This document shows positions 51,999-61,170 of a stretch of 64,000 bases of DNA, one piece after another. The stretch's first letter is position 1, and each line of letters starts with the position of its first letter. A model generated the notes under the pieces. The model did no database searches, was not told the DNA's origin, and saw only the letters and a list, made by a program, of their open reading frames with translations. The position numbers and the translations under genes are program-made. The stretch lies in contig NZ_JAFMPX010000001.1 of NCBI RefSeq assembly GCF_017353415.1, forward strand, positions 186,001 to 250,000, written 5' to 3'. Origin of the DNA: Arthrobacter sp. E3 (lineage in GTDB: Bacteria; Actinomycetota; Actinomycetes; Actinomycetales; Micrococcaceae).

Positions 51999-52613
51999 TT
52001 AGTCTTCGTTGCTCAAGCGGCGCCGGGCCAACACGACCAAGGCCACCACAATGCCGAGCAGGACCACCACCATGCCAACGATGGCCCATGGCGCTGTATT
52101 GCTGTTCTGCGAAATTTCCGGGGTGCTCTGCGGCGGTGCTGAAACTGAATTTTCCGGCCCTACCACCACTGCCTGTCCAGCTGTTGCCGTGGAAGCCGCC
52201 GTGGCGGTAAAGGCGAATTCGCCCTCGATGGGGTGGGCGTCGGAAGAGACCAGCCGCCATTTCACCGTGTATTTTCCGGCGGGCGCACCAGCGCGCACAT
52301 GCTGCGTTGCGACCTTGTCCAAGACGGCCACGCTCCCGCTGGCCCAGTCGGTGCCAGCTGCGTCAAGAACCTGAACTTCCGAGCCGATCACGGCTGGGGT
52401 GTTCGTCAGACTGATCTGAACCTCAGCCGGCAAGCTCCCCACCGTGGATCCGTCAGCCGGGGAAGTGCTGGTGACTGCGTCATGAGCCAGCGCCCCGCCT
52501 GCGGAACCGAACAACAGCAGCATGAGTGCCATGATGGCCGCAAAAGAACGTCGCACCAGCTTATGAAGTGTCATGTTCGTCTCATCCGGCTGATGGTTTG
52601 CGGGACTCTTCAC
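51999..52613 (-). CDS. CopC-domain copper-binding membrane protein
   Basis: A 204-residue exported copper protein. A signal peptide ends before His44 (ALA-HDAVTSTSP), so His becomes residue 1 of the mature protein, a CopC copper ligand. The second part of the site is SDAHPIEG. A Ser/Thr linker leads to a C-terminal helix (about 170-192) with RRR, so the domain is anchored outside the membrane. GTG 52613 has AAAGGA upstream and is preferred to the ATG at 52574. CopC domains bind Cu(II) and serve copper handling. Confidence 0.88.
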   Translation of the reverse strand: MKSPANHQPDETNMTLHKLVRRSFAAIMALMLLLFGSAGGALAHDAVTSTSPADGSTVGSLPAEVQISLTNTPAVIGSEVQVLDAAGTDWASGSVAVLDKVATQHVRAGAPAGKYTVKWRLVSSDAHPIEGEFAFTATAASTATAGQAVVVGPENSVSAPPQSTPEISQNSNTAPWAIVGMVVVLLGIVVALVVLARRRLSNED

Positions 52614-52848
52614 AGCGTTAATTCCTTTGATAGACGGATCAGGCGCTCCTCACCGTATCCCAAAATCATGGGAATTTCCGGAGAATGGCGGCATCTGGGT
52701 GAGCAACAGAACCTCGTCAAGTCCCGCCGTCGAGCTTGGACAAGCTCTATTATCACGCTGAGCATTAAAAAGTGCCGGTACGCAGATACCCGCTAGGATT
52801 TGCTCGGATCACCTAAACCCCATCCCACTACGCCCGAAGGGCAATTAC

Positions 52849-54312
52849 ATGACTACCACGGCTACCAAAATAGGCCTTCGCCTGTCAGCGGTCGACAGAT
52901 ACTTCATGCTCACTGAGCGTGGCTCAACCTATTCGCGCGAGATCCGCGGCGGCTTCGCCACGTTCTTCGCAATGAGCTACATCGTGGTGCTGAACCCGCT
53001 GATCCTCGGCGGAGCTGATTCGGCCGGCGGCGAGCTGGGCATTGAACGCGTTGCCGCTGTGACCGCATTTGTGGCCGGTATTTTGACCATCATCATGGGT
53101 GCCTGGGCCAAACACCCATTCGCCCTGGCAGCCGGACTGGGCGTCAACGCGTTTGTGGCCGTCACGGTTGCCACCAACCCGGGCCTGACCTGGCCTGATG
53201 TCATGGGTCTGGTGGTCCTCTCCGGCATCACCATGTTTATTCTGGTGCTCACGGGCTTCCGCACGGCGGTGTTCAAAGCCGTCCCTGAAGGCCTGAAAAC
53301 CGCGATCGTGGTGGGCATCGGTATGTTCATTGCCCTCATTGGCCTTGTCAACGCCGGCTTTGTGCGTCGCATCCCCGATGTGGCAGGCACCACCGTCCCC
53401 GTGGGATTGGGCTTCGACGGCAAGCTGATGGGCTGGCCCACCGTGGTGTTTATTGTTGGCCTGATCCTCACCATCGGTTTGGTGGTCCGCAAGGTCAAGG
53501 GCGCGATCCTGATCGGTATTGTCGTCTCCACCGTGTTGGCCAACATCCTTGAGCTGACCCTGCACATTGGTCCTTCCTTTGACGGCACCACCAGCAACCC
53601 CCAGGGCTGGTCCCTGGTGTCCCCGCAGCTCACCCAGTGGTCGCTGCCTGACTTGTCCTTGATTGGCCAAGTCAATATTTTTGGTGCGTTTGGCAAAATC
53701 GGTGCGTTGGCAGCTGTACTGCTGGCCTTTGTGATCCTGCTGAGCATCTTCTTCGACGCCATGGGCACCATGGTGGGCCTGGCCGCAGAGGCCGGTTCAC
53801 TGCGCAAGGACGGCACCATTCCCGACGTCGACAAAGTCCTTCTTGTGGACGCTTTCGGCGCCATCGCTGGTGGCGGCGCATCTGGTTCATCGAACCAGAT
53901 CTTCGTGGAATCCGGCGCCGGAATCGGCGAGGGTGCCCGCACAGGAATAGCATCGATCGTGACGGGCCTGCTGCTGTTGCTGGCCATGTTCATCACCCCG
54001 CTCATCAAGCTGGTCCCGTTCGAAGCGGTCGCCCCGGCACTGGTCGTGGTCGGTTTCATGATGGTCTCCCAGGTGGGCAAGATCGACTGGTCCGACTGGG
54101 GCATTGGCATCCCCGCGTTCCTGACATTCACGCTGATGCCGTTCACGTACTCCATCGCCAACGGTCTCGGTGCCGGCTTCATCGCCTTCGTGCTCATCCG
54201 CACCTTCCAAGGCCGGGCGAAGGAAATCCATCCGCTGATGTGGGCTGTTGCCGCAGCCTTCGTGCTGTTCTTCGGCATTGGGCCCGTGGAAGCGTTGTTC
54301 GGGATCGGTTAG
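52849..54312 (+). CDS. NCS2 purine permease (AzgA/PbuG type)
   Basis: A 487-residue transporter with about 13-14 helices, specific for hypoxanthine/guanine/adenine by family. The family signature is GGFATFFAMSYIVVLNP at the start, AGLGVNAFVAV, and the substrate-site segment SSNQIFVESGAGIGEGARTG. It probably works by proton symport. The leader (52614-52848) shows no purine-riboswitch-like fold to me. It brings in the purines that purSQL would otherwise make. Confidence 0.93.
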   Translation: MTTTATKIGLRLSAVDRYFMLTERGSTYSREIRGGFATFFAMSYIVVLNPLILGGADSAGGELGIERVAAVTAFVAGILTIIMGAWAKHPFALAAGLGVNAFVAVTVATNPGLTWPDVMGLVVLSGITMFILVLTGFRTAVFKAVPEGLKTAIVVGIGMFIALIGLVNAGFVRRIPDVAGTTVPVGLGFDGKLMGWPTVVFIVGLILTIGLVVRKVKGAILIGIVVSTVLANILELTLHIGPSFDGTTSNPQGWSLVSPQLTQWSLPDLSLIGQVNIFGAFGKIGALAAVLLAFVILLSIFFDAMGTMVGLAAEAGSLRKDGTIPDVDKVLLVDAFGAIAGGGASGSSNQIFVESGAGIGEGARTGIASIVTGLLLLLAMFITPLIKLVPFEAVAPALVVVGFMMVSQVGKIDWSDWGIGIPAFLTFTLMPFTYSIANGLGAGFIAFVLIRTFQGRAKEIHPLMWAVAAAFVLFFGIGPVEALFGIG

Positions 54313-54412
54313 CCCCAGCTTTTCCTCCCCCGGTTCGGCCGGGTCTGTGGTTTCAGACTGCGGCAGGTGCCGGTGGGTGGCGCTTGGGCAGCGCGTGCTG
54401 TTGGCTGGGAGC

Positions 54413-55366
54413 ATGGACTTTTCCACACTCGTCATTGACGCCCCTGCCACTGCCTGGACCGGAAGGAACGACGGCGAGGGCCCCGGCCACCGCCGCTGGT
54501 GGCAGGCCGTTGGAACCGACCCCGCTGGCACCCACGACCCGGCGCTGCCTGCCCCCGCTGCACTCCTGGGCTTTTGCTCTGATGCCGGCGTGGCCCGCAA
54601 CTTGGGCCGCACCGGCGCAGCCACCGGTCCTGCCGCCATTCGTTCGGCGCTGGGTTCGTTTGCCTTCCACGGCACCCGCAGCGTCACCGACGCCGGGAAC
54701 GTCGTCGTAACGGGAGATGCGTTGGAGGACGGTCAGGCCCGCGCCGGAACGGCATTGACCCGAATGCTCGACGCCGGATACCTCACCGTTGCGCTGGGCG
54801 GCGGCCACGAAACCGCCTATGCCAGCTACCTTGGAGTGGCCGCCACGGCCGCCGTGGCCCACGGAGCCCGCCTGGGTGTGCTGAACCTTGACGCCCACTT
54901 TGACTTGCGTGAAGCCTCTGCTCCCAGCTCCGGGACGCCGTTCCTGCAGATGGCCCATGCGGAAGCTGCCGCCGGGCGCACACTGAACTACGCCGTCGTC
55001 GGCATCAGTGAACCAAACAACACCCGCGCACTCTTCGAGACCGCGCAGGACTTGAACGTGAAGTACCTGCTGGACGAGGACTGTTCGGCGGAGCATGCCG
55101 CGGCGTTCGTTTCGACGTTCCTGGAGACCGTGGACATTGTGTATCTGACGATCGACCTGGACGTGCTGCCCGCCGCCACCGCTCCGGGCGTCAGTGCACC
55201 GGCCGCCTATGGGGTGCCGCTGCCCGTGATTGCCGCCGTATGCCGCCAGGTTGCTGCCAGCGGCAAGCTGTTCCACGCCGATGTAGCCGAGCTCAATCCG
55301 GCGTACGACATCGACGCCCGCACGGCGAGGGTCGCAGCCCGTCTGGTCGACACGCTTGTGCGGTAA
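54413..55366 (+). CDS. hutG: Formimidoylglutamase (arginase family)
   Basis: A 317-residue manganese hydrolase giving glutamate and formamide from N-formimino-glutamate, the last step of one histidine-degradation route. The metal ligands are His132 in GGGHE, Asp160/His162/Asp164 in NLDAHFDLR, and Asp248/Asp250 in TIDLDVLP. The ATG at 54413 has GGGAG before it; a frame from 54248 would overlap the permease. Formamide from this reaction could feed the formamidase FmdA, but that link is inferred. Confidence 0.88.
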   Translation: MDFSTLVIDAPATAWTGRNDGEGPGHRRWWQAVGTDPAGTHDPALPAPAALLGFCSDAGVARNLGRTGAATGPAAIRSALGSFAFHGTRSVTDAGNVVVTGDALEDGQARAGTALTRMLDAGYLTVALGGGHETAYASYLGVAATAAVAHGARLGVLNLDAHFDLREASAPSSGTPFLQMAHAEAAAGRTLNYAVVGISEPNNTRALFETAQDLNVKYLLDEDCSAEHAAAFVSTFLETVDIVYLTIDLDVLPAATAPGVSAPAAYGVPLPVIAAVCRQVAASGKLFHADVAELNPAYDIDARTARVAARLVDTLVR

Positions 55367-55386
55367 CTGTGGTGGTCCTGGTGCAG

Positions 55387-57450
55387 TCAGTGGGCCTCTG
55401 CCGCCATCTCTTCGTCCAGGTCGCGGCCGCCTTGGAACTGCGTCATGTAGAGCTTGTAGTAAGCGCCGCGGTGAGCCAGCAACTGCTCATGGTTGCCGTG
55501 TTCAACAATGTCACCGTCTTCCATGACCAGGATGGTGTGGGCATCACGAATAGTCGAAAGCCGGTGCGCAATGACAAACGAGGTCCTATCGGTGCGCAGC
55601 GCGGCCATGGCGTGCTGGACCAGCAGCTCAGTACGGGTGTCCACCGAGGAGGTGGCCTCGTCAAGGATCAGCAGCGACGGGCTGGCGATGAACGCCCTGG
55701 CGATGGTCAGCAGCTGCCGCTCACCGGCAGACACTGTGCCGCCGTCGGCGTCGACCACCGTGTCATAGCCATCAGGGAGTTGGCGTACAAATTTGTCCAC
55801 CATGGTGGCCTTCGCGGCAGCCACGATTTCTTCATCCGTGGCGTCCAGGCGGCCGTAGCGGATGTTCTCGCGGATGGTGCCTTCAAACAGCCACGCATCC
55901 TGGAGCACCATACCCACCTGGGACCTGACTTGTTCGCGGGAGAGCTCGCGGGTGTCCACGCCGTCGAGCAGGATCCGCCCACCGGTCACCTCGTAGAAGC
56001 GCATGACGAGGTTGACGAGCGTTGTTTTGCCCGCACCAGTGGGCCCCACGATGGCCACTGTCTGCCCCGGCTCCACTGTGAAGGATACGTCGCGGATCAG
56101 CGGGGTTTCCGGCGCATAGCCGAAGGACACGTTTTCAAAGCGCACGTGGCCGTCCGTCCTTGCCGGCAGCAGCTCGGAATCCTCTTCCGCATCCTGCTCG
56201 TCGGCGTCGAGAATTTCAAAGGTTCGCTCGGCAGAGGCCACTCCGGACTGGATCATGTTCGCAATGCCTGCCATCTCCCCGATCGGCTGGGAAAATTCGC
56301 GTGAGTACTGGATAAAGGCGGTGGCATCGCCGAGCGTCATCTGCCCCGTAGCCACGCGCACACCGCCGACGACGGCCACCAGCACGTAGGAAAGGTACGA
56401 GACAAACGCCATGGCCGGCATGATCATGCCGGAGACGAACTGGGCGCCAAAGGAGGCTTTGAAGAGGTGCTCGTTGCGCTCGTCGAACTCTGCCAGCATT
56501 TCCGTATCACGGCCGTAGGCGCGGACAAGTTCAAGTCCGGAAAAGGTCTCTTCCACGTGGCCGTTGAGCGATCCCGTATGCTTCCACTGCGCGGCAAAGA
56601 GTTTCTGCGAGCGCGAGCCGATCACACCGGCAATGACGGCAGAAAGCGGCAGTGCAATCAACGCGATCAGGGCCAGCTGCCACGACACGATGAACATCAT
56701 GACGCCAATGCCCAAAACCGTCAGTGCCGACTGCACCAGCTGCGAGAATGCCTGCTGGAGGGCGGCCTGGATGTTGTCGACGTCGTTTGTCACCCGGGAC
56801 ATCAAGTCACCGCGCTGGCGGGTGTCAAAGTAGCCCAGCGGCAGGCGGTTGAGTTTACGTTCAATGTCTTCACGCAGCTTGTAAACAACCCTCATGACGA
56901 GGGCGTTGAGCAGATAGCCTTGCAACCACACAAGTGTCGAGGCCACCATGTACAGAACCAGCACTATGACAATGAGCCGGCTGAGTTCAACGAAGTCGAT
57001 GCCTGCGCCGGGGACCATGTTGGCTTTGGCGAGCATGTCGGCAAACTGTTCGTTGCCAGCAGCCCGCTGCGCGGCGACCAACGTCTCCAGCGGAACACCT
57101 TGGGGCAGCCGGGAGCCAATCACCCCATTGAAAATGACGTCCATCGCCGCACCCAGAATTTTCGGGGCAATGACGGTCATGACCACTGATACCGTCACCA
57201 GGACCACAACCAGTGAGAACTGGGCACTTTCAGGACGCAGCAGGCCCACCAACCGCTTGACTGAGGGCCAAAAGTGTTCGGCTTTTTTGGCAGGAGTCCC
57301 GCCGAACATGTCCCCATCAGCCTCAGTGGGAGTGTATTCAGGGACAAGTTCTTCCAGTGCCTGCGCCTCTGCATCACGTTCAGCAGTTTCTTTGGACCCC
57401 GCCGTGCTGGATTCCGCCGTGCTGGATTCCGCTTTGTTTTTACGCATCAT
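55387..57450 (-). CDS. ABC exporter half-transporter B (membrane + ATPase)
   Basis: A 687-residue half-transporter: a Ser/Thr/Glu-rich N-terminal tail with the duplicated AESST, six helices (about 70-360), and an ATPase domain (about 420-660) with Walker A GPTGAGKTTL, signature VSAGERQLL and Walker B LLILDEATSSVD. It pairs with the preceding half-transporter, whose stop overlaps its ATG by 1 bp (TAATG). Substrate unknown; such heterodimers export drugs, lipids or peptides. The signature carries Ala instead of the usual Gly, so the two ATP sites may not be equal. Confidence 0.92.
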   Translation of the reverse strand: MMRKNKAESSTAESSTAGSKETAERDAEAQALEELVPEYTPTEADGDMFGGTPAKKAEHFWPSVKRLVGLLRPESAQFSLVVVLVTVSVVMTVIAPKILGAAMDVIFNGVIGSRLPQGVPLETLVAAQRAAGNEQFADMLAKANMVPGAGIDFVELSRLIVIVLVLYMVASTLVWLQGYLLNALVMRVVYKLREDIERKLNRLPLGYFDTRQRGDLMSRVTNDVDNIQAALQQAFSQLVQSALTVLGIGVMMFIVSWQLALIALIALPLSAVIAGVIGSRSQKLFAAQWKHTGSLNGHVEETFSGLELVRAYGRDTEMLAEFDERNEHLFKASFGAQFVSGMIMPAMAFVSYLSYVLVAVVGGVRVATGQMTLGDATAFIQYSREFSQPIGEMAGIANMIQSGVASAERTFEILDADEQDAEEDSELLPARTDGHVRFENVSFGYAPETPLIRDVSFTVEPGQTVAIVGPTGAGKTTLVNLVMRFYEVTGGRILLDGVDTRELSREQVRSQVGMVLQDAWLFEGTIRENIRYGRLDATDEEIVAAAKATMVDKFVRQLPDGYDTVVDADGGTVSAGERQLLTIARAFIASPSLLILDEATSSVDTRTELLVQHAMAALRTDRTSFVIAHRLSTIRDAHTILVMEDGDIVEHGNHEQLLAHRGAYYKLYMTQFQGGRDLDEEMAAEAH
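57401..57430. repeat. 15-bp tandem duplication in the exporter N-terminus
   Basis: GCCGTGCTGGATTCC occurs twice in direct succession (57401-57415, 57416-57430), encoding the doubled AESST segment. The unit is five codons long, so the reading frame holds. Confidence 0.88.
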
Positions 57451-59228
57451 TACCCCGCACCCTCAACACTGAGCTGGGATTCAACAATTTCCCGGTAGGT
57501 GGCGTTGCTTTCAAGAAGTTCCTCATGTGTTCCGGCACCCACCACTTCACCGCCGTCGAGCACAATGATGTGGTCCGCTTCCCGGATGGTGGAGACGCGC
57601 TGGGCCACGATGATGACAGTTGCTCCCGTAGTGGCATCAGCAAGGGATTCACGCAGCCGCTGGTCGGTGGCGACATCGAGGGCTGAGAAGGAATCGTCAA
57701 ACAAGTAGATGCGTGGACGCGCAGCCAAGGCCCGCGCAATGCAGAGGCGCTGACGCTGGCCTCCTGAGACATTGATCCCTCCCTGCGCAATGGGAGTGTT
57801 CAACCGGTGGGGTTTGCCGTCTACAAAGTCTTTGGCCTGAGCCACTCGCAAGGCCTCCCACAACTCGTCGTCACCGGCGTCGGGGCGGCCGAACTTCAAG
57901 TTGCTGGCGACGGTGCCGGAGAACAGGTAGGGCTTTTGCGGCACGAGTCCCACGAGTTCCGCCATTTGGGAGCGGCTCAATTCGCTGACCTCCACGCCTC
58001 CGATGCGAACCGTTCCGGCCTGCGGATCAAAAAGTCGCGGGATAAGGTTCAACAGCGTGGACTTGCCGGAACCCGTGGAGCCGACAATCGCCGTCGTCTG
58101 TCCCTCGCGTGCGGTGAAGCTGACGTTATTCAGCACCGGGCGCTCAGCACCGGGGTAGCCAAAGGAAACAGCGGAAAATTCAACTTCGTGGCGCTCCGGC
58201 TGATCCGCCCCGACCGGCACGGCCAAGCTGGGTTCGGCACTGAACACCTCATCGAGGCGTTCAGCGGAAATCGCTGCCCGCGGAATCATCATGACCATGA
58301 ACACGCCCATCATCACGGCAACGAGTATTTGCAGCAGATATTGCAGGAATGCGGTCAACGAGCCGATCTGCATTTGACCAGCGTCCACCCGGTGCCCGCC
58401 AAACCAGAGCACGGCGGCGGTGGCCAGGTGCAGGATCATCATGATCACCGGGAACATCAGTACAAACAGGTTGCCCACCTTGACCGAGACCTTCGTCAGG
58501 GCGAGGTTGGCATCCCGGTAGCGTCCGGCTTCATAGTCTTCCCGCACAAACGCCCGAATGACACGGATACCGGTAATTTGTTCGCGCAGCACACCGTTTA
58601 CGGTGTCGATCCGGTCCTGCATTTCGCGAAACAACGGCAGCAGCTTCACCACGAGAAATCCCACCACCGCGAAAAGCAGCGGCACCGACACCCAGACGAG
58701 CCATGACAGCCCCACGTCCTCTCGCAGGGCCATGATGATCCCACCGATGCACATGATGGGTGTGGAAACCATGAAGTTCAGCGCCATCAGCAGCAGCATC
58801 TGCACTTGCTGGACATCATTGGTGTTGCGGGTGATCAGCGTCGCCGTGCCAAAGTGGCTTACATCCAAAGCTCCCAAGGCGTTGACCCGGTAGTACACTT
58901 CACGGCGCAGATCGCGTCCGATCGCCATGGCCGTCCGCGCCCCAAAGTAGATCCCGCCGATGGCGCTGATCACTTGGATGAAGCACACCACCACCATGGT
59001 CACTCCGGTTGACCAGATGAAGTCGGTGTCACCCTTTGCAATGCCCTCGTCGATGATCCTGGCATTGAGCGTAGGCAAGTACAGCGCCGCAACGGTGGAG
59101 ATCAATTGCAATACAATTACTGCTGCGATCCATGCTTTGTACGGCTTTGCATGGCTGATGGAGAGCCGGAGGAGTTTCAATACGAGATTCGATTCGAATA
59201 TATCTTTGAAGGATGGCGTAACGAACAT
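57450..59228 (-). CDS. ABC exporter half-transporter A (membrane + ATPase)
   Basis: A 592-residue half-transporter: six helices (about 30-310) and an ATPase domain (about 345-580) with Walker A GSTGSGKSTLL, signature VSGGQRQRL and Walker B IYLFDDSFSALD. The catalytic carboxylate position is Asp (DDS) instead of Glu, so this half may be the degenerate site of a heterodimer. It is first in the pair and is separated from hutH by 124 bp. The pair lies inside a region of histidine genes but there is no evidence that it handles histidine. Confidence 0.92.
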   Translation of the reverse strand: MFVTPSFKDIFESNLVLKLLRLSISHAKPYKAWIAAVIVLQLISTVAALYLPTLNARIIDEGIAKGDTDFIWSTGVTMVVVCFIQVISAIGGIYFGARTAMAIGRDLRREVYYRVNALGALDVSHFGTATLITRNTNDVQQVQMLLLMALNFMVSTPIMCIGGIIMALREDVGLSWLVWVSVPLLFAVVGFLVVKLLPLFREMQDRIDTVNGVLREQITGIRVIRAFVREDYEAGRYRDANLALTKVSVKVGNLFVLMFPVIMMILHLATAAVLWFGGHRVDAGQMQIGSLTAFLQYLLQILVAVMMGVFMVMMIPRAAISAERLDEVFSAEPSLAVPVGADQPERHEVEFSAVSFGYPGAERPVLNNVSFTAREGQTTAIVGSTGSGKSTLLNLIPRLFDPQAGTVRIGGVEVSELSRSQMAELVGLVPQKPYLFSGTVASNLKFGRPDAGDDELWEALRVAQAKDFVDGKPHRLNTPIAQGGINVSGGQRQRLCIARALAARPRIYLFDDSFSALDVATDQRLRESLADATTGATVIIVAQRVSTIREADHIIVLDGGEVVGAGTHEELLESNATYREIVESQLSVEGAG

Positions 59229-59352
59229 TAAACATGCTCAGCACACCATGCACAAGAAATACTTTCCCTGCCCCTCGAACAACGGCGGCGTGGATGGGCC
59301 CACGCGCCCGAGGGACCCGCCGCGAGGGACGAGCGGTGGGAGGGCGCGGGGA

Positions 59353-60942
59353 TTAGTTCAGCGGGCCGGTGGCCTTTTCCGCTGCGGCACGGACGGCACC
59401 GGAACCGACCAGCTGGTCCGCCTCCTCCAGCTCCGGGGAGAGGAACCTGTCAGGTCCGGGCCCGGGCACCGTTTGGCGAAGCAGCTCAATCACGGCGGCG
59501 CCTGCCGGGCCCGGGACCAGTACGCCGTCGGACATGGCAGTGCGCATGTCAATGGCGCGGGCGGCTGCGACGAGCTCAATGGCCAGCACGCGGCGCAGAT
59601 TCTCCACGGAGCGGCGCAGCTTGCGTGCGGCGTGCCAGCCCATGGAGACGTGGTCCTCCTGCATGGCGGAGCTGGGGATGGAGTCCACAGAGGCGGGTAC
59701 GGCCAGTCGCTTGGAGTCGGAGACCAGCCCGGCCTGCGTGTACTGGGCGATCATGAGGCCCGAATCCACGCCGGGGTCCCCCGCAAGGAAGGCGGGCAGG
59801 CCCTGCGACCGGGCGGGGTCGAGCATGCGGTCGGTGCGGCGCTCGGCCATCGAGGCGACGTCGGCTGCAACAATGGCGAGGAAGTCCAGCACGTAGGCCA
59901 CGGGGGCGCCGTGGAAGTTCCCGTTCGAGGACACACGGCCGTCCGGCAAGACCACGGGGTTGTCAATGGCAGCGGCCAGCTCGCGGGTGGCAACCATGAG
60001 CGCGTGGTCCACGGTGTCGCGCGCCGCCCCAGCCACTTGTGGGGCGCAGCGCAGCGAGTAGGCGTCCTGCACGCGGGAATCCCCCACCCGGTGCGAGGCC
60101 ACGATGGGCGAATTCGCAAGTACGCGCAGCATGTTATCCGCGCTGACAGCTTGGCCGGGGTGCGGGCGCAGTTGCATGTGCAGTTCGGGCACAAACACCT
60201 GGTCAGTGCCCAGCAGCCCCTCGACACTGAGCGCTGCGGTGATGTCCGCAGTGGTGAGCAGCAGCTTCAAATCGGCGATGGCCATCAGCAGCATACCGAG
60301 CATTCCGTCGGTGCCGTTGACGAGCGCCAGCCCCTCCTTTTCCGCCAGTTCCACAGGTTCGATGCCTGCCTCGGCCAGTAGTTCCGAGACGGGACGGGTG
60401 CCCTTGCTGCCAAAAAGCGTGCCGTCGGGCCCTGCCGCCTCGCCCTCACCCATGAGCACCAGCGCGCAGTGCGAGAGCGGGGCCAGGTCGCCGGAACAGC
60501 CAAGCGAGCCGAATTCACGCACTACAGGAGTGATGCCCGCATTGAGCACGTCCACCATGGTTTGCAGCACGACGGGGCGCACACCGGTGCGGCCGCTCGC
60601 GAGCGTCTTGGCGCGCAGGAACATCAGCGCGCGGACCACTTCGCGCTCCACGGCCGGACCCATGCCGGCGGAGTGGCTGCGGATCAGCGACTTTTGCAGC
60701 TGCGTGCGCTTATCCTCGGGGATGTGCCGGTTGGCCAGGGCGCCGAAACCGGTAGAAATGCCGTAGGCGGGTGTTTCGGAGTGAGCCAGTTTGTCAATAT
60801 GTGCCCTGACACGTGCGACGCCGGCCAGCGCCTCGTCGCTGATCGTCACGTTCGCGTCATGGCGGGCGACGGCGAGGACGTCTTCGAATGTGACGTCGGA
60901 GGAGGAGAGAACGACTGTGCGGGGCAAAACGGCGGCGGCCAT
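59353..60942 (-). CDS. hutH: Histidine ammonia-lyase
   Basis: A 529-residue lyase converting histidine to urocanate and ammonia, the first step of histidine degradation. The MIO cofactor arises from Cys149-Ser150-Gly151 in GSLGCSGDLAPLSH; Ala is more usual than Cys at the first position. Tyr60 in PAYGISTGFGALAN is the catalytic tyrosine and the region SSAMQEDHVSMGWH is also typical. The ATG at 60942 has AAAGGA upstream and is favoured over the ORF start at 60978. It is leftward, 228 bp beyond the IclR regulator. Confidence 0.95.
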   Translation of the reverse strand: MAAAVLPRTVVLSSSDVTFEDVLAVARHDANVTISDEALAGVARVRAHIDKLAHSETPAYGISTGFGALANRHIPEDKRTQLQKSLIRSHSAGMGPAVEREVVRALMFLRAKTLASGRTGVRPVVLQTMVDVLNAGITPVVREFGSLGCSGDLAPLSHCALVLMGEGEAAGPDGTLFGSKGTRPVSELLAEAGIEPVELAEKEGLALVNGTDGMLGMLLMAIADLKLLLTTADITAALSVEGLLGTDQVFVPELHMQLRPHPGQAVSADNMLRVLANSPIVASHRVGDSRVQDAYSLRCAPQVAGAARDTVDHALMVATRELAAAIDNPVVLPDGRVSSNGNFHGAPVAYVLDFLAIVAADVASMAERRTDRMLDPARSQGLPAFLAGDPGVDSGLMIAQYTQAGLVSDSKRLAVPASVDSIPSSAMQEDHVSMGWHAARKLRRSVENLRRVLAIELVAAARAIDMRTAMSDGVLVPGPAGAAVIELLRQTVPGPGPDRFLSPELEEADQLVGSGAVRAAAEKATGPLN

Positions 60943-61090
60943 GACGGGTTCCTTTGTGGTTCGGTTGCTTAATTGCAACTATCCACGGTTTACCGTCACC
61001 GCACCTCCTCATTATGCGTCCGGGTGTCCGGCATCCCAGACCACCACTTGTGTAGGGCGAAAGCACGTGTGCATGGCCCCGCTCTGCTCC

Positions 61091-61150
61091 GGGGGCTGAT
61101 ATGGTCCCAGGACCCTGCTATAGCGGGGTCCTGGGACCATATCAGCCCCC
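61091..61150. repeat. GCTATAGC-centred palindrome, family 2, copy E
   Basis: A 60-bp palindrome whose 30-nt arms match completely except for one T/G pair next to the centre GCTATAGC (61117-61124). The ends are GGGGGCTGATATGG and CCATATCAGCCCCC. It lies between the iclR stop and hutH, both leftward. It shares its plan and many bases with copy D at 32688-32751. It could terminate iclR transcripts. Confidence 0.92.
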
Positions 61151-61170
61151 TTCTTCGCGCCAGTGGCTGA

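Noticed and set aside
52614-52848. A purine riboswitch ahead of the NCS2 permease
   Set aside because: I found no pattern of the conserved loop sequences of a purine aptamer. An Infernal scan would decide.
52977-54278. A 433-codon leftward frame opposite the purine permease
   Set aside because: Pro/Thr/Ser/Met-rich, typical of the reverse of a membrane protein gene; no start signal.
58960-60381. A 473-codon rightward frame opposite hutH
   Set aside because: Gly/His/Arg-rich shadow; the leftward frame shows the complete histidine ammonia-lyase.
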